From: Acidimicrobiaceae bacterium
Lineage (GTDB): Bacteria; Actinomycetota; Acidimicrobiia; Acidimicrobiales; Aldehydirespiratoraceae
Direction: 5' to 3'
Length of the DNA stretch: 54,205 nucleotides
NCBI GenBank assembly: GCA_009843735.1
Contig: VYCW01000065.1
Coordinates: 1 to 54,205, forward strand
The notes under the pieces were generated by a model that did no database searches, was not told where the DNA came from, and saw only the letters and a list, made by a program, of their open reading frames with translations. Within the stretch, counting starts at the first letter, position 1. The number at the start of each line of letters is the position of its first letter. A program made the position numbers and the translations under genes. Positions 35,120 through 43,446 of this stretch are shown piece by piece.

Positions 35120-36337
35120 TCAGGCCGCGGTGCGCAGGGATTCGGCCATGGTGTCCATAATGCGGCCGATCTCGTCGTCGGTGATCACCAGCGGCGGGCA
35201 GAGCCCCAGAGCGTCCGTGAGGGGCCGCACGATCACCCCCCGGCGCAGCATGTCGTTGCGCACGTCCATCGGCGGGCGGTCCAGCACCGCGGCCTGCACG
35301 GCGCCGTAGCCCCGGTACGACGCGATAAGCCCGTCGGCGGCCAGCGCCTCGAGACCCTCGACCAGCTTGCGGCCCACATGCCGGGCCCGCTGCACCAGGT
35401 TCTCGTCGCTGATGATCTCCAGGTTCTTGACCGCGGCCGCGGCCACCGACGGATGGCCCGAGTAGGTGTAGCCGGTGCGCAGCAGGAAGCCGGGCTCCTC
35501 GAGGTTCTCGCACACCGTCCGGCTCACGATCACGCCGCTCAGCGGCAGGTAGCCGGAGGTCACGCCCTTGGCGAAGGTCATCATGTCGGGCATCACGTCG
35601 AAGGTCTGGGCCCCGAACCACTCCCCGGTGCGGCCGAAGCCGCAGATCACCTCGTCGAAGATCAGCAGGGCGCCGTGCTGGTCGCACAGCCGGCGCACAC
35701 CGGCCAGGTAACCGTCGACGGGCGGGTGAACGCCGCCTGCGCCCTGGACGGGCTCGGTGATCACCGCGGCCACCCGCTCGCCGTGCTGGGAGAAGGTGGT
35801 GGCCATCGCCTCGAGGTCGTCGTGGGGCACCTCCACGAAGTGGGGCACCAGATCTCCCCAGCCCTCCCGGTTCAGCGCGATGCCCTGGGCGGAGGTCCCG
35901 CCGAAGTTGGTGCCGTGGTAGCCGTTGGTGCGGGTGATCACCACCTGCCGGTCGGCGCCGCTGGTGCGCTGGGCATAGAGCCGGGCCAGCTTGAGCGCGG
36001 TGTCGACCGCCTCCGAGCCGGAGCACCCCAGGAACACCCGGCCGTCGGTGAGCGGCGAGCGCTCTGCGATCATCTCGGCTGCCCGGGCTGCGGGCGGGTT
36101 GGTGAACGGGTCGAACGTGTTGTAGCAGGCGAGGTCGCGCATCTGGGTCGCCACCGCGTCGGCCATCTCGGCGCGCCCGTGGCCGATCTGGCAGTACCAG
36201 AGGCTGGCCAGCCCGTCGATGTACGAGTTGCCCTCGTCGTCGTAGAGGGTGGAGCCCTCCCCGCGCACGATGTTGATCATGTCCGACTCGGGCTTGGCCG
36301 GAGGGGCGAACGGATGGAGGAGGGCGTGAGGACTCAT
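35120..36337 (-). CDS. Class III PLP aminotransferase
   Basis: A 405-residue omega-type aminotransferase. It shows LHPFAPPAKPESDMINIVRGEGSTLYDDEGNSYIDGLASLWYC-like N-terminal layout, GSEAVDTALKLAR, ITEPVQGAGGVHPP, FDEVICGFGRTGEWFGAQ, and the PLP lysine in TFAKGVTSGYLPL. Related enzymes act on beta-alanine, taurine, gamma-aminobutyrate or putrescine. The guanidinobutyrase-like gene two genes upstream would release 4-aminobutyrate, a plausible donor. Genes 38415 to 33965 are head-to-tail with short gaps, consistent with one operon. Confidence 0.87.
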   Translation of the reverse strand: MSPHALLHPFAPPAKPESDMINIVRGEGSTLYDDEGNSYIDGLASLWYCQIGHGRAEMADAVATQMRDLACYNTFDPFTNPPAARAAEMIAERSPLTDGRVFLGCSGSEAVDTALKLARLYAQRTSGADRQVVITRTNGYHGTNFGGTSAQGIALNREGWGDLVPHFVEVPHDDLEAMATTFSQHGERVAAVITEPVQGAGGVHPPVDGYLAGVRRLCDQHGALLIFDEVICGFGRTGEWFGAQTFDVMPDMMTFAKGVTSGYLPLSGVIVSRTVCENLEEPGFLLRTGYTYSGHPSVAAAAVKNLEIISDENLVQRARHVGRKLVEGLEALAADGLIASYRGYGAVQAAVLDRPPMDVRNDMLRRGVIVRPLTDALGLCPPLVITDDEIGRIMDTMAESLRTAA

Positions 36338-36392
36338 GCGTCGGGGCTCCTGGGGCGTGGGCGGGCAGTGCCGGCTCAGCCTAGACCCGGCG

Positions 36393-37430
36393 TCAGAACG
36401 CCAGTCGGCCGCGGTCGACCACCGGGGTGCCGTCGAGGGTGATGGTGCAGTTGCGCATCGGCAGGTCGAAATGGCCCAGGGTGTGGCGCCCGGCGGTCTC
36501 GTTGGCGCCGGTCGAGTACAGGAAGTTGCCGGCGAAGGCTCGCAGCTCGGTGCCGTTGAGCTGGGTGCGGTCGTACATGGTGAGGGCGTCCCAGCGGGCC
36601 GCGGCGTTCATGCCCCAGCCCACGTGGGACACTGCGTAGGCCTCGGGGTCGTCCCAGGCCTCCATGTAGCTCGACATGAGCTCGGCGTCGAGCCCGTCGC
36701 CGGAGATGTCGGTCACGTAGTCGTCGGCGATCCGCATGCTGACCGGCGACTCCAGGTAGCGCTTGAACGTGAGGTTCACGTCACCGGTGTCGAGCACCAG
36801 CGTGCCGTTGACGGTCCCCGCCGGCGGGAAGCACAGGCACAGCCCGCCGGGCCAGTGGGCGATAGTGCCGGGCCCGTTGGTGCAGCCCCAGCTGGCCGCG
36901 GCCGGCGCCCGGGACACGTCGACAGTGAGGTCGGTCCCCGCGGCCGACGTGACCCGCATCTCCGACGCCCCGGCCAGCAGGGCGGCGCCCTCGTCCACCC
37001 TGGGCTTGAGGGCCGGGTCGGGGACCAGCCGCTCGAGGATCTCGGGGTGCTCGTTGGAGACCATGAGAATCCGGGCGCCGCCGGCCAGGATCGAGCCCAG
37101 CTCGGGGGCGTGGAGCAGGCCCTCCACGGTGCAGTCGGCCACGAAGGACGCAGCCGCCAGGGCGGCCACCACCGGCTCGAGCCCGCCGATGGCGTCGGAC
37201 GCGCCGGTGGAGCGCACCGGGACCGGCGCCCGCTGCGGGGGCGTGGGCACGCTCACACCGAACACCCGGGCCCCCAGCCGCTGCAGGGCCAGGTCGGCCA
37301 GCTCCACGATCACCGGGCGGCTCTGGGACTCCGACAGCACCGCGGCGGTCTCGCCCCCGGTCACCCCGCAGAGCCGGAACGTCTCCGCGAACGCGTCGAT
37401 CCACTTCCCCTCGACCCGCTCTACCAGCAC
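36393..37430 (-). CDS. NicX-like non-heme iron ring-cleavage dioxygenase (M29/aminopeptidase-T fold)
   Basis: A 345-residue protein resembling NicX (2,5-dihydroxypyridine 5,6-dioxygenase of Pseudomonas putida) from memory across its length, in GTLVLDTGDVNLTFKRYL, DDPEAYAVSHVGWG, RAFAGNFLYSTGAN and HFDLPMRNCTITLDG. The iron ligands known in NicX (His265, His318, Asp320) have counterparts at about His269, His320 and Asp322. The family also holds M29 metallopeptidases, so a dioxygenase role is inference. The TTG or GTG start region is uncertain by a few codons. The gene sits between the aminotransferase and the ureohydrolase, 25 bases from the latter. Confidence 0.72.
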   Translation of the reverse strand: MLVERVEGKWIDAFAETFRLCGVTGGETAAVLSESQSRPVIVELADLALQRLGARVFGVSVPTPPQRAPVPVRSTGASDAIGGLEPVVAALAAASFVADCTVEGLLHAPELGSILAGGARILMVSNEHPEILERLVPDPALKPRVDEGAALLAGASEMRVTSAAGTDLTVDVSRAPAAASWGCTNGPGTIAHWPGGLCLCFPPAGTVNGTLVLDTGDVNLTFKRYLESPVSMRIADDYVTDISGDGLDAELMSSYMEAWDDPEAYAVSHVGWGMNAAARWDALTMYDRTQLNGTELRAFAGNFLYSTGANETAGRHTLGHFDLPMRNCTITLDGTPVVDRGRLAF

Positions 37431-37455
37431 TGGACTGCTCCTCCCCGCCTCGCCG

Positions 37456-38415
37456 TCAGCTGCGGCACTGCACGCCGGGGAGCACGCAGAGCATCTCGTA
37501 GACGAGGTCGGCGGCGATGTGGGCGGTCATGCCCGAGACGTCGTAGATGGGGGCCACCTCCACCAGGTCGCAGCCGACCAGATCGAGCCCCCGGCAGCCC
37601 CGGATGATCTCCAGGGCCTGCGGGGTGGTGAGCCCGCCGATCTCGGGTGTCCCGGTGCCGGGCGCGAACGACGGGTCGAGGCCGTCGATGTCGAAGCTCA
37701 GATACACCGGCCCGCCCCCGACCTGGTCCCGCACCTCGTCCATGAGCGGCGCCAGCGACCGGTGCCAGCATTCCTCGACCTGCACCACCCGGAAGCCCTG
37801 CTCCCGAGACCAGTCGAAGTCGTCGGCGGCGTAGCCGGTGGCCCGCATCCCGATCTGCACCACCCGGTCGCAGTCCAGCAGCCCCTCCTCGACCGCCCTC
37901 CGGAACGGCGTCCCGTGGGCGATGCGCTCGCCGAACATCTCGTCGTTGATATCGGTGTGGGCGTCGACGTGCACCAGCCCGACCGGGCCGTGGCGGGCCC
38001 GCATGGCCCGCAGGATGGGCAGGACGATGGTGTGGTCGCCGCCAAGGGCCACCGTGATCACGCCGTGGGACAGCAGCTCCGCGAAGTGGGCCTCGATGCG
38101 CTCGACCGAGTCGAGCAGGTTGTAGGGGTTGGTGGCCACGTCGCCGGTGTCGTCGATGCGGAGGCTGTCGAAGGGCGCGGCCCGGGTGGCCATGTTGTAG
38201 GGCCGGATCAGCACCGACTCGTCCCGGATGCCCCGGGGACCGAACCGGGCGCCGGGCCGGTTGGAGGTGCCGATGTCGAAGGGCACCCCTACGACGGCCA
38301 CGTCGAGGTCGGAGGGGTGCGAGCGCCCCGGCAGCCGCATGAAGGTGGCGATCCCCGCGAAGCGGGGCATCTCGTTGCCGCCCAGCGGCTGCGGATTACC
38401 GTCCGGCCCGGTCAC
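37456..38415 (-). CDS. Guanidinobutyrase/agmatinase-type ureohydrolase
   Basis: A 319-residue arginase-family enzyme. The Mn-binding motifs are GGDHT, DAHTDIND and SFDIDGLDP. The whole sequence is very like Pseudomonas 4-guanidinobutyrase (GbuA) as I remember it: QPLGGNEMPRFAGIATFMRLP at the N-terminus, HGTPFRRAVEEGLLDCDRVVQIG, GFRVVQVEECWHRSL, and C-terminal LVYEMLCVLPGV. GbuA makes 4-aminobutyrate and urea from 4-guanidinobutyrate; guanidinopropionate or agmatine are alternatives. Neighbouring aminotransferase could use the product. Not assigned a symbol because substrate specificity in this family shifts easily. Confidence 0.85.
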   Translation of the reverse strand: MTGPDGNPQPLGGNEMPRFAGIATFMRLPGRSHPSDLDVAVVGVPFDIGTSNRPGARFGPRGIRDESVLIRPYNMATRAAPFDSLRIDDTGDVATNPYNLLDSVERIEAHFAELLSHGVITVALGGDHTIVLPILRAMRARHGPVGLVHVDAHTDINDEMFGERIAHGTPFRRAVEEGLLDCDRVVQIGMRATGYAADDFDWSREQGFRVVQVEECWHRSLAPLMDEVRDQVGGGPVYLSFDIDGLDPSFAPGTGTPEIGGLTTPQALEIIRGCRGLDLVGCDLVEVAPIYDVSGMTAHIAADLVYEMLCVLPGVQCRS

Positions 38416-38499
38416 AACCCCAACCCTACGGCCCCGGCGAGAATGGCGTGGACGTGGTGGCTCCCGTCAGCCCCGGTCACCCCGAGCCCGCGACGCCAG

Positions 38500-38551
38500 A
38501 TTTCTTGGTCCAGTTCCTCTGCGTATACGACACACAACTCATCCGAGATTC
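38500..38551. repeat. Dispersed palindromic repeat A, copy 2
   Basis: Shares TACGACACACAACTC and CCGAGATTC (right arm 38543-38551) with copy 1 at 6591-6642, 36 of 52 positions overall. The left arm is degraded: only TCTTGG can pair with CCGAGA, with one wobble. It overlaps the last codons and stop of the MalY-like gene. Confidence 0.5.
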
Positions 38552-39741
38552 CTGCTGAGGCAGGGGACTAGGCGGTCGAGGATCTCGTCGAGGACCTCCC
38601 TGGGGGTTCCGAAGTTGAGACGGATGTGGCCGTGGCCGTTCGTCCCGAACTCGGTGCCCTCGGACACGGCCACGCCCGCGCCGGCGAGGAGGCGGGCGGC
38701 CGGTGCGTCGCCCAGACCGCAGGCCGACACGTCCAGCCAGGCCAGAAAGGTGGAGTCGGGTCGGTGGAACACGACCCCGGGCGCCTCGCCGCGGAGACGG
38801 TCCGCCAGGTGGCCTCGCAGCCCGTCGAGATGGGCCAGGAGCCCGTCGGCCCAGACCGCGCCGTGGTGCCAGGCTGCGACGGTGGCGTCGATGCCGGTGC
38901 GGGCCGCATGGCCCAGCAGCAGCGGCGGATGGGCCTCGCGCACCCGCCGGCGCAGCCCCCGGGCGCCGTAGGCCATCACCGCGCAGCGCAGTCCCGACAT
39001 GGCGAACGTCTTGGCGGGGGAGGTGACCGTCACCACCCGCTCCGCCGCGCCCGGGATGGACAGCATGGGCGTGAACGGCGCCGACGAGTCGGGGTACACC
39101 AGATCGGCGTGGATCTCGTCGGACACGACGTAGAAGTCGTAGGCGTGGGCCAGCTCGACGATCCTGGTCAGGACGTCGGTGCCGGCCACCCAGCCGGAGG
39201 GGTTGTGGGGGTGGCACCACAGCAGCACCCGGGCGCCGGGCTCCCGCCGCACCAACGCCTCCAGGTCGTCGGGGTCGAGAGTCCAGCCCCGGCCGGGGTC
39301 GTAGCGCATCGGCCACTCGAGCTGCGGGCGCCGGGCGGCGGGGCAGATCTGAAGGAAGATGTGGTAGATCGGCGGGGTCAGGATCACGCCCTCGCCCGGT
39401 CCGGCCAGGGCGGTGGTCGCCGCGGTGACCCCCTGGAGCACGTCCACACAGGTGTGTACGAAGCCGGGGTCGGGGCGCCAGCCGTAGCGCGTCCCGGCCC
39501 AGTCTGCGAACGCCTCGCCCACATCCTCCTCGAGGTCGTGGTAGCCGAAGTCCCCGTGGTCGATGGTGGCCTGCATGGCGTCGGTCACAGCCGGCGGGGG
39601 ACGGAAGTCGTGCTCGGCCACCCACGCGGGCAGGGCCTCGGCGCCGTACTTCGACCACTTGGCGTTGCGGTTGCCCCGCTTGCGTGTGACCTCGCAGGCG
39701 GGGTCGAAGGCGTCATGACGCAAGTCGCCGGTTCCGGTCAC
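38539..39741 (-). CDS. MalY/PatB-type PLP-dependent aminotransferase or C-S lyase
   Basis: A 400-residue fold-type I PLP enzyme of the MalY/PatB family. It has KWSKYGAEALPAWVAEHDFRPPPAV at the N-terminus, FGYHDLEEDVGEAFADWAGTRYGW, a HPHNPSGWV cofactor loop, and the PLP-lysine region VTVTSPAKTFAMSGLR. MalY/PatB proteins are cystathionine beta-lyases or other C-S lyases, and some are aminotransferases. Its C-terminus is overlapped by repeat A copy 2, and repeat B copy 2 lies just upstream of its start, so it is flanked by both repeats. Confidence 0.85.
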   Translation of the reverse strand: MTGTGDLRHDAFDPACEVTRKRGNRNAKWSKYGAEALPAWVAEHDFRPPPAVTDAMQATIDHGDFGYHDLEEDVGEAFADWAGTRYGWRPDPGFVHTCVDVLQGVTAATTALAGPGEGVILTPPIYHIFLQICPAARRPQLEWPMRYDPGRGWTLDPDDLEALVRREPGARVLLWCHPHNPSGWVAGTDVLTRIVELAHAYDFYVVSDEIHADLVYPDSSAPFTPMLSIPGAAERVVTVTSPAKTFAMSGLRCAVMAYGARGLRRRVREAHPPLLLGHAARTGIDATVAAWHHGAVWADGLLAHLDGLRGHLADRLRGEAPGVVFHRPDSTFLAWLDVSACGLGDAPAARLLAGAGVAVSEGTEFGTNGHGHIRLNFGTPREVLDEILDRLVPCLSRNLG

Positions 39742-39779
39742 AGGCCGTCAAGCTATCCGCGCCGCCCAAGCCGCCATAG

Positions 39780-39826
39780 GAATTGGCAGCGTCTTGCACG
39801 GTATGCGTGCATTCTGCTGCCAGTTC
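39780..39826. repeat. Dispersed palindromic repeat B, copy 2
   Basis: Outer arms GAATTGGCAGC (39780-39790) and GCTGCCAGTTC (39816-39826) pair with one G-T wobble. The inner stem TGCAC (39795-39799) with GTGCA (39807-39811) is perfect, whereas copy 1 uses wobbles there. It lies in the divergent gap between the MalY-like gene and the F420-type oxidoreductase. Confidence 0.65.
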
Positions 39827-39902
39827 ACGGGCAAGGGCCGTCCCGGAAGCCGCGCCAGTGGCTACGGTGACCGGCCGGCGCCAGCAAACCAAGGAGCAAC
39901 CG

Positions 39903-40766
39903 GTGAAGTTCGGCATCTCGTTCGCCAACGTGGGAACGTTCGTAAAGGGCAAGGGCGCGGCCCTGCTGGCCCAGTCCGCCGAGGCGGCCGGGTTCGACTC
40001 GCTGTGGACGGTGGAGCACATCCTGTACCCGGAGGGCTACGAGTCCGTCTACCCGTATGCACCCGATGGCAAGATGCCCGGCTCGGGCAACAACCCCATA
40101 CCGGATCCGCTGGTGTGGCTGGGCTACGCGGCCGCGGTCACCTCCACCATCAGGCTGGCCACCGGCATCTCGCTGCTGCCCGAGCGGCACCCGCTGACGT
40201 TCGCCAAGGAGGTCGCCACCCTGGACGTCCTGTCGGGGGGCAGGGTCACGCTCGGGGTGGGCATCGGCTGGCTACGCGAGGAGTTCGACGCGCTGGGGGT
40301 GCCCTGGGAGCGCCGCGGCCCACGCACCGAGGAGTACATGGAGGTCATGCGCCGGGTCTGGGCCACCGACGACGTGACCTTCGACGGCGAGTTCGTGTCG
40401 TTCAGCCGGGCCAGCTCCAATCCCAAGCCCAAGGCGGGGCGGATCCCGATCCACATCGGCGGCCACAGCGAGGCCGCGGCCCGGCGGGCGGGGCGGGTCG
40501 GCGACGGGCTGTTCCTGGCCGGCGGCGACATGGCCCACCTGCTCGACCTCGCTCGCAACACCGCAGCCGACTGTGGGCGCGACCCGGAGTCGCTGGAGAT
40601 GTCGGCGGTGCACCTGGGGCTGTTCGGCGACGATCCGGTGGCCGCAATCCAGGAGGCCGAGTCGTGGGGGGTGGAGCGGCTGATGGTGCCGTCGGTGTTC
40701 TACTTCCGCAACACCGCCGAGGGCCTAGCCGAGTTCGGCGAGTCGGTGATCGCTCCCAACTCCTGA
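39903..40766 (+). CDS. Luciferase-like (LLM) F420-dependent oxidoreductase
   Basis: A 287-residue TIM-barrel protein of the luciferase-like family. It has KFGISFANVGTF, ALLAQSAEAAGFDSLWTVEHI, TGISLLPERHPLTFAKEVATLD, GRVTLGVGIGWLREEFDALG, and IPIHIGGHSEAAARRAGRVGDG, the actinobacterial TIGR-type F420 subfamily pattern. Substrate unknown. GTG at 39903 follows AAGGAG; longer upstream frame comes from the repeat and is not coding. F420 use is family inference. The gene precedes the Rieske locus by about 95 bases and may or may not belong to it. Confidence 0.85.
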   Translation: MKFGISFANVGTFVKGKGAALLAQSAEAAGFDSLWTVEHILYPEGYESVYPYAPDGKMPGSGNNPIPDPLVWLGYAAAVTSTIRLATGISLLPERHPLTFAKEVATLDVLSGGRVTLGVGIGWLREEFDALGVPWERRGPRTEEYMEVMRRVWATDDVTFDGEFVSFSRASSNPKPKAGRIPIHIGGHSEAAARRAGRVGDGLFLAGGDMAHLLDLARNTAADCGRDPESLEMSAVHLGLFGDDPVAAIQEAESWGVERLMVPSVFYFRNTAEGLAEFGESVIAPNS

Positions 40767-40798
40767 TCAACGACTGAGCGAGGGAGACTCAGGGAGTG

Positions 40799-40826
40799 TT
40801 GACGCGAAGCAGGTTACATGTAAACC
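40799..40826 (+). promoter_or_regulatory. Promoter with embedded TTACATGTAA palindrome
   Basis: TTGACG (40799-40804) and TAAACC (40821-40826) form a -35/-10 pair with a 16-base spacer. The perfect palindrome TTACATGTAA (40814-40823) overlaps the -10 box, a typical repressor position. The Rieske gene starts 35 bases later. Related motifs lie at 42037-42081 and 51157-51170. Confidence 0.55.
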
Positions 40827-40861
40827 TTGCGGGCTAGGGGAGGCAAGCAAGAAGGGGGAGA

Positions 40862-41977
40862 ATGACCACTACCGAATGGAACCTGGCCAGGAATCAATGG
40901 CTCGGCGTTTCCGAAGAGTCGGTCCAGGCCGATAGCCGCATCTACGAGGCGATGCGCAACTTCTGGCACCCGGTCATGTTCGCTGAGGACCTGGGCAGTG
41001 AACCCGCTCAGGCGATGCTGTGCGGCGAGCAGCTCGCCATCGTCCGGCTCGACGACGAGGTGCGCGCCTACAAGGACCTGTGCGCTCACCGCGGCACGGC
41101 ACTCTCGCTGGGCACCGTGGTCGAGAACAACGGCTGCCAGGAGCTGCGGTGCGCCTACCACGGCTGGCAGTACGACTGCGAAGGACGGCTGACCGCCATC
41201 CCCCAGCGACCCGATCTTGTCGGAAAGATCCGAGCACGCGTGCAGACGTACCACGCGGTCGAGCGATACGGCCTCATATGGGTGTGCATGGCGGAGGAGC
41301 CTCACTTCCCGATGGCCGAGTTCCCGAAATTCGACGACCCCGAGTACCACACCAGGACGATGAAGACCGTCGATTGGAAGTGCACGTCGCCCCGGCGGGT
41401 GGAGAACTATCTGGATCTCGGTCACTTCGCGTTCGTCCACGACGGCTACCTCGGAGACATCAATCATCCCGAGGTTCCCGACCACGCGGTGTGGCGTGAG
41501 GGCCACGTGCTTCGCATTGAGCAGTTGGAGCCGAACAAGGAGCCGGTCAACACGAAGTTCGAGTCAGACATTGAGGACTCGGAGATCGACTACCAGGAAG
41601 ACTCGGACGAGGCCTACACCATGTCCGACCAGGAATGGTGGGTCACGATGCCTCTCACCGTGTTGCTTCATCAGACCCTTCCGGGAGATCGTCACTACTA
41701 TCTGTTCTTTCACCCCACGCCGCTAACACCCGACACGATCCGCAACTTCACGGTCCACGCCCGGAATTACGGAGACGCTGACAAGATCGACGAAGAGGTT
41801 CTCAACTTCTCCCTAACGGTCTACGCGCAGGACAAGCCCATCGTCGAGGCGCAACGTCCCGAGGCGCTGCACCGGGACCTGAGCTATGAGTTGCACCTCC
41901 AGGATGTCGACACCGTCTCCATGCAGTACCGGCTCTGGCTAGGCGAGCTGGTCGAGGAACTGGTCGTCGACGCTTAG
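40862..41977 (+). CDS. Rieske non-heme iron oxygenase alpha subunit, N-demethylase-like (paralog 1)
   Basis: A 371-residue oxygenase. Rieske 2Fe-2S ligands are Cys74, His76, Cys97 and His100 (CAHRG and CAYHGW). The catalytic iron region is ENYLDLGHFAFVHDG with Asp185, His188 and His193. The overall layout (FWHPV near residue 36, RYGLIWVCM, IVEAQRPEAL and VSMQYRLWLGEL) is that of single-component-type alpha subunits such as NdmA/NdmB N-demethylases and VanA. It needs electrons from a ferredoxin, probably the one at 49703-49897. ATG at 40862 follows GGGGGAG. It has an insertion of acidic residues (DSEIDYQEDSDEAY) not seen in its two paralogs. Confidence 0.87.
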   Translation: MTTTEWNLARNQWLGVSEESVQADSRIYEAMRNFWHPVMFAEDLGSEPAQAMLCGEQLAIVRLDDEVRAYKDLCAHRGTALSLGTVVENNGCQELRCAYHGWQYDCEGRLTAIPQRPDLVGKIRARVQTYHAVERYGLIWVCMAEEPHFPMAEFPKFDDPEYHTRTMKTVDWKCTSPRRVENYLDLGHFAFVHDGYLGDINHPEVPDHAVWREGHVLRIEQLEPNKEPVNTKFESDIEDSEIDYQEDSDEAYTMSDQEWWVTMPLTVLLHQTLPGDRHYYLFFHPTPLTPDTIRNFTVHARNYGDADKIDEEVLNFSLTVYAQDKPIVEAQRPEALHRDLSYELHLQDVDTVSMQYRLWLGELVEELVVDA

Positions 41978-42036
41978 AGCGTCCGTCCAACCGCGCGGCG
42001 CGGTTTGGGGGGTGAGCGTGAGTACCGGCTCCAAGG

Positions 42037-42081
42037 TATGCATGTTTCATGTTGACTGTAGTTGCATGTTGCATGTAGGGT
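42037..42081 (+). promoter_or_regulatory. Promoter with repeated CATGTT motifs before the BMP transporter genes
   Basis: TTGACT (42052-42057) and TAGGGT (42076-42081, preceded by TG) make a plausible -35/-10 pair with an 18-base spacer. CATGT occurs repeatedly between 42040 and 42077 (GCATGTT, TCATGTTG, GCATGTTGCATGTAG), similar to the ACATGTA sites of the neighbouring promoters. The rest of the 41978-42162 gap shows nothing else recognisable. Confidence 0.5.
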
Positions 42082-42162
42082 CGCGCGCGGCGGTGGGGGG
42101 CTGACCGCTCTTCATCGGTGACGTCTGATTGGGTCGAGATCGGCCCTGGGAGGGAGACAACG

Positions 42163-43392
42163 ATGAGAGACGGACCTCGCAACGGTCGGCGTGCCGTTGG
42201 GCGCGTGATGGTGCTGCTTGCGGTCATGGCCTTGGTTGCGGCCGCGTGCGGCGACGACGACGATGACTCCGCGGCTGCGCCGGCGACGACTGCCGCCCCG
42301 GCGGCGCCAGCGGTGGAAGAGCCCGAAGCAGAAGAGCCGGCAGACGAGCCGATGGAGGAAGCCCCCGAAGCGGCTGCGCCGGCCGCCGAGGAGCCGTGCG
42401 TGCGGGCGGCCTTCCTTATGGTGCGCGACATTCACGACTCGGGGTGGAACGAAGCCCATGGGAACGGCGCCAAGTATCTGGCAGAGCAGATGCCGTGCGC
42501 AGAGGTCACGATCCTGACCGACGTGATCGATGATCAGACCAGCGAGGGCGTGATGCGCGACCTAGCCGAGGACGGCTACGACCTGATCTTCGGCACGTCC
42601 TTCGGGTACCTGGAGTTCATGTCCAGGGTCGCCCCGGAGTATCCCGACGTCGTCTTCGAGCACGCCACCGGTTACCTGACCGACGAGAACTTCTCGAACT
42701 ACTCGGGATCCCTCTACGAGGCGACCTACCTGGCCGGGCTGGTCGCAGGGTCGCTGACCGAGACCAACAAGCTCGGATACGTCGGTCCCTTCACCACCCC
42801 CGATGTGCTGAGGGACTTCAACGCTTGGGTCGTGGGAGCCCGTGAGGTTAGCCCCGACGTCGAGGTCCAGATGATCTGGGTCAACACCTGGTTCGATCCG
42901 GCCCAGGAGACCCAGGCCGCGCAGACGCTGCTCGACAACGGCGCCGACGTGCTGTTCTACGGCACCTCAGGAGGCGCAGTAGGCCAGGCGGCCGACGCCG
43001 CTGGGGCTCTGTGGGTGGCCGGCAACGGCCTGGCCCGCGGCTTCGCGCCCGAGTCCTTCCTGACCGGCCCGAGCTACGAGTGGGGCGTGTACTACGTGGA
43101 GGCGGCCCATGCGGTCAGGGACGGCACCTGGGACAACATTCCCTACTGGGGCAGTATGGCCGACGGCTTCATCAACCTGGCCGACTTCGGCCCCGCCGTG
43201 CCCAGCGACGTCGCCGAGATGGTGAACGCCCGCAGGGCGGAGATCGAGGCCGGCAACTTCGACGTGTTCGTCGGACCCATCGTGGATCACGAGGGCAACC
43301 TCCAGGTCCCCGACGGCGAGCCAGCGTCGCTCGAGCACATCTGGGGAGTCGACTACGTGCTCGACGGCATCGAGGGCACCCTGCCCAACTGA
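42163..43392 (+). CDS. BMP-family (PnrA-like) ABC transporter solute-binding lipoprotein
   Basis: A 409-residue lipoprotein: lipobox Cys29 (LVAAAC), an acidic Ala/Pro/Glu linker to about residue 75, then the BMP fold with AFLMVRDIHDSGWNEAHGNGAKYL, DLIFGTSFGYLEFM, GSLYEATYLAGLVAGSLTETNKLGYVG and VNTWFDPAQETQAAQTLLDNGADVLFYG. BMP proteins bind purine nucleosides (PnrA) or related nucleobases and autoinducer-like sugars. ATG at 42163 follows GGGAGG. It starts a four-gene importer operon transcribed from the promoter at 42037-42081. Confidence 0.9.
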   Translation: MRDGPRNGRRAVGRVMVLLAVMALVAAACGDDDDDSAAAPATTAAPAAPAVEEPEAEEPADEPMEEAPEAAAPAAEEPCVRAAFLMVRDIHDSGWNEAHGNGAKYLAEQMPCAEVTILTDVIDDQTSEGVMRDLAEDGYDLIFGTSFGYLEFMSRVAPEYPDVVFEHATGYLTDENFSNYSGSLYEATYLAGLVAGSLTETNKLGYVGPFTTPDVLRDFNAWVVGAREVSPDVEVQMIWVNTWFDPAQETQAAQTLLDNGADVLFYGTSGGAVGQAADAAGALWVAGNGLARGFAPESFLTGPSYEWGVYYVEAAHAVRDGTWDNIPYWGSMADGFINLADFGPAVPSDVAEMVNARRAEIEAGNFDVFVGPIVDHEGNLQVPDGEPASLEHIWGVDYVLDGIEGTLPN

Positions 43393-43446
43393 CTGTAGGG
43401 CCCGGCTCGTCGCAGGGCGCATCCTCAGCGGGACAAGCAGGACGGA

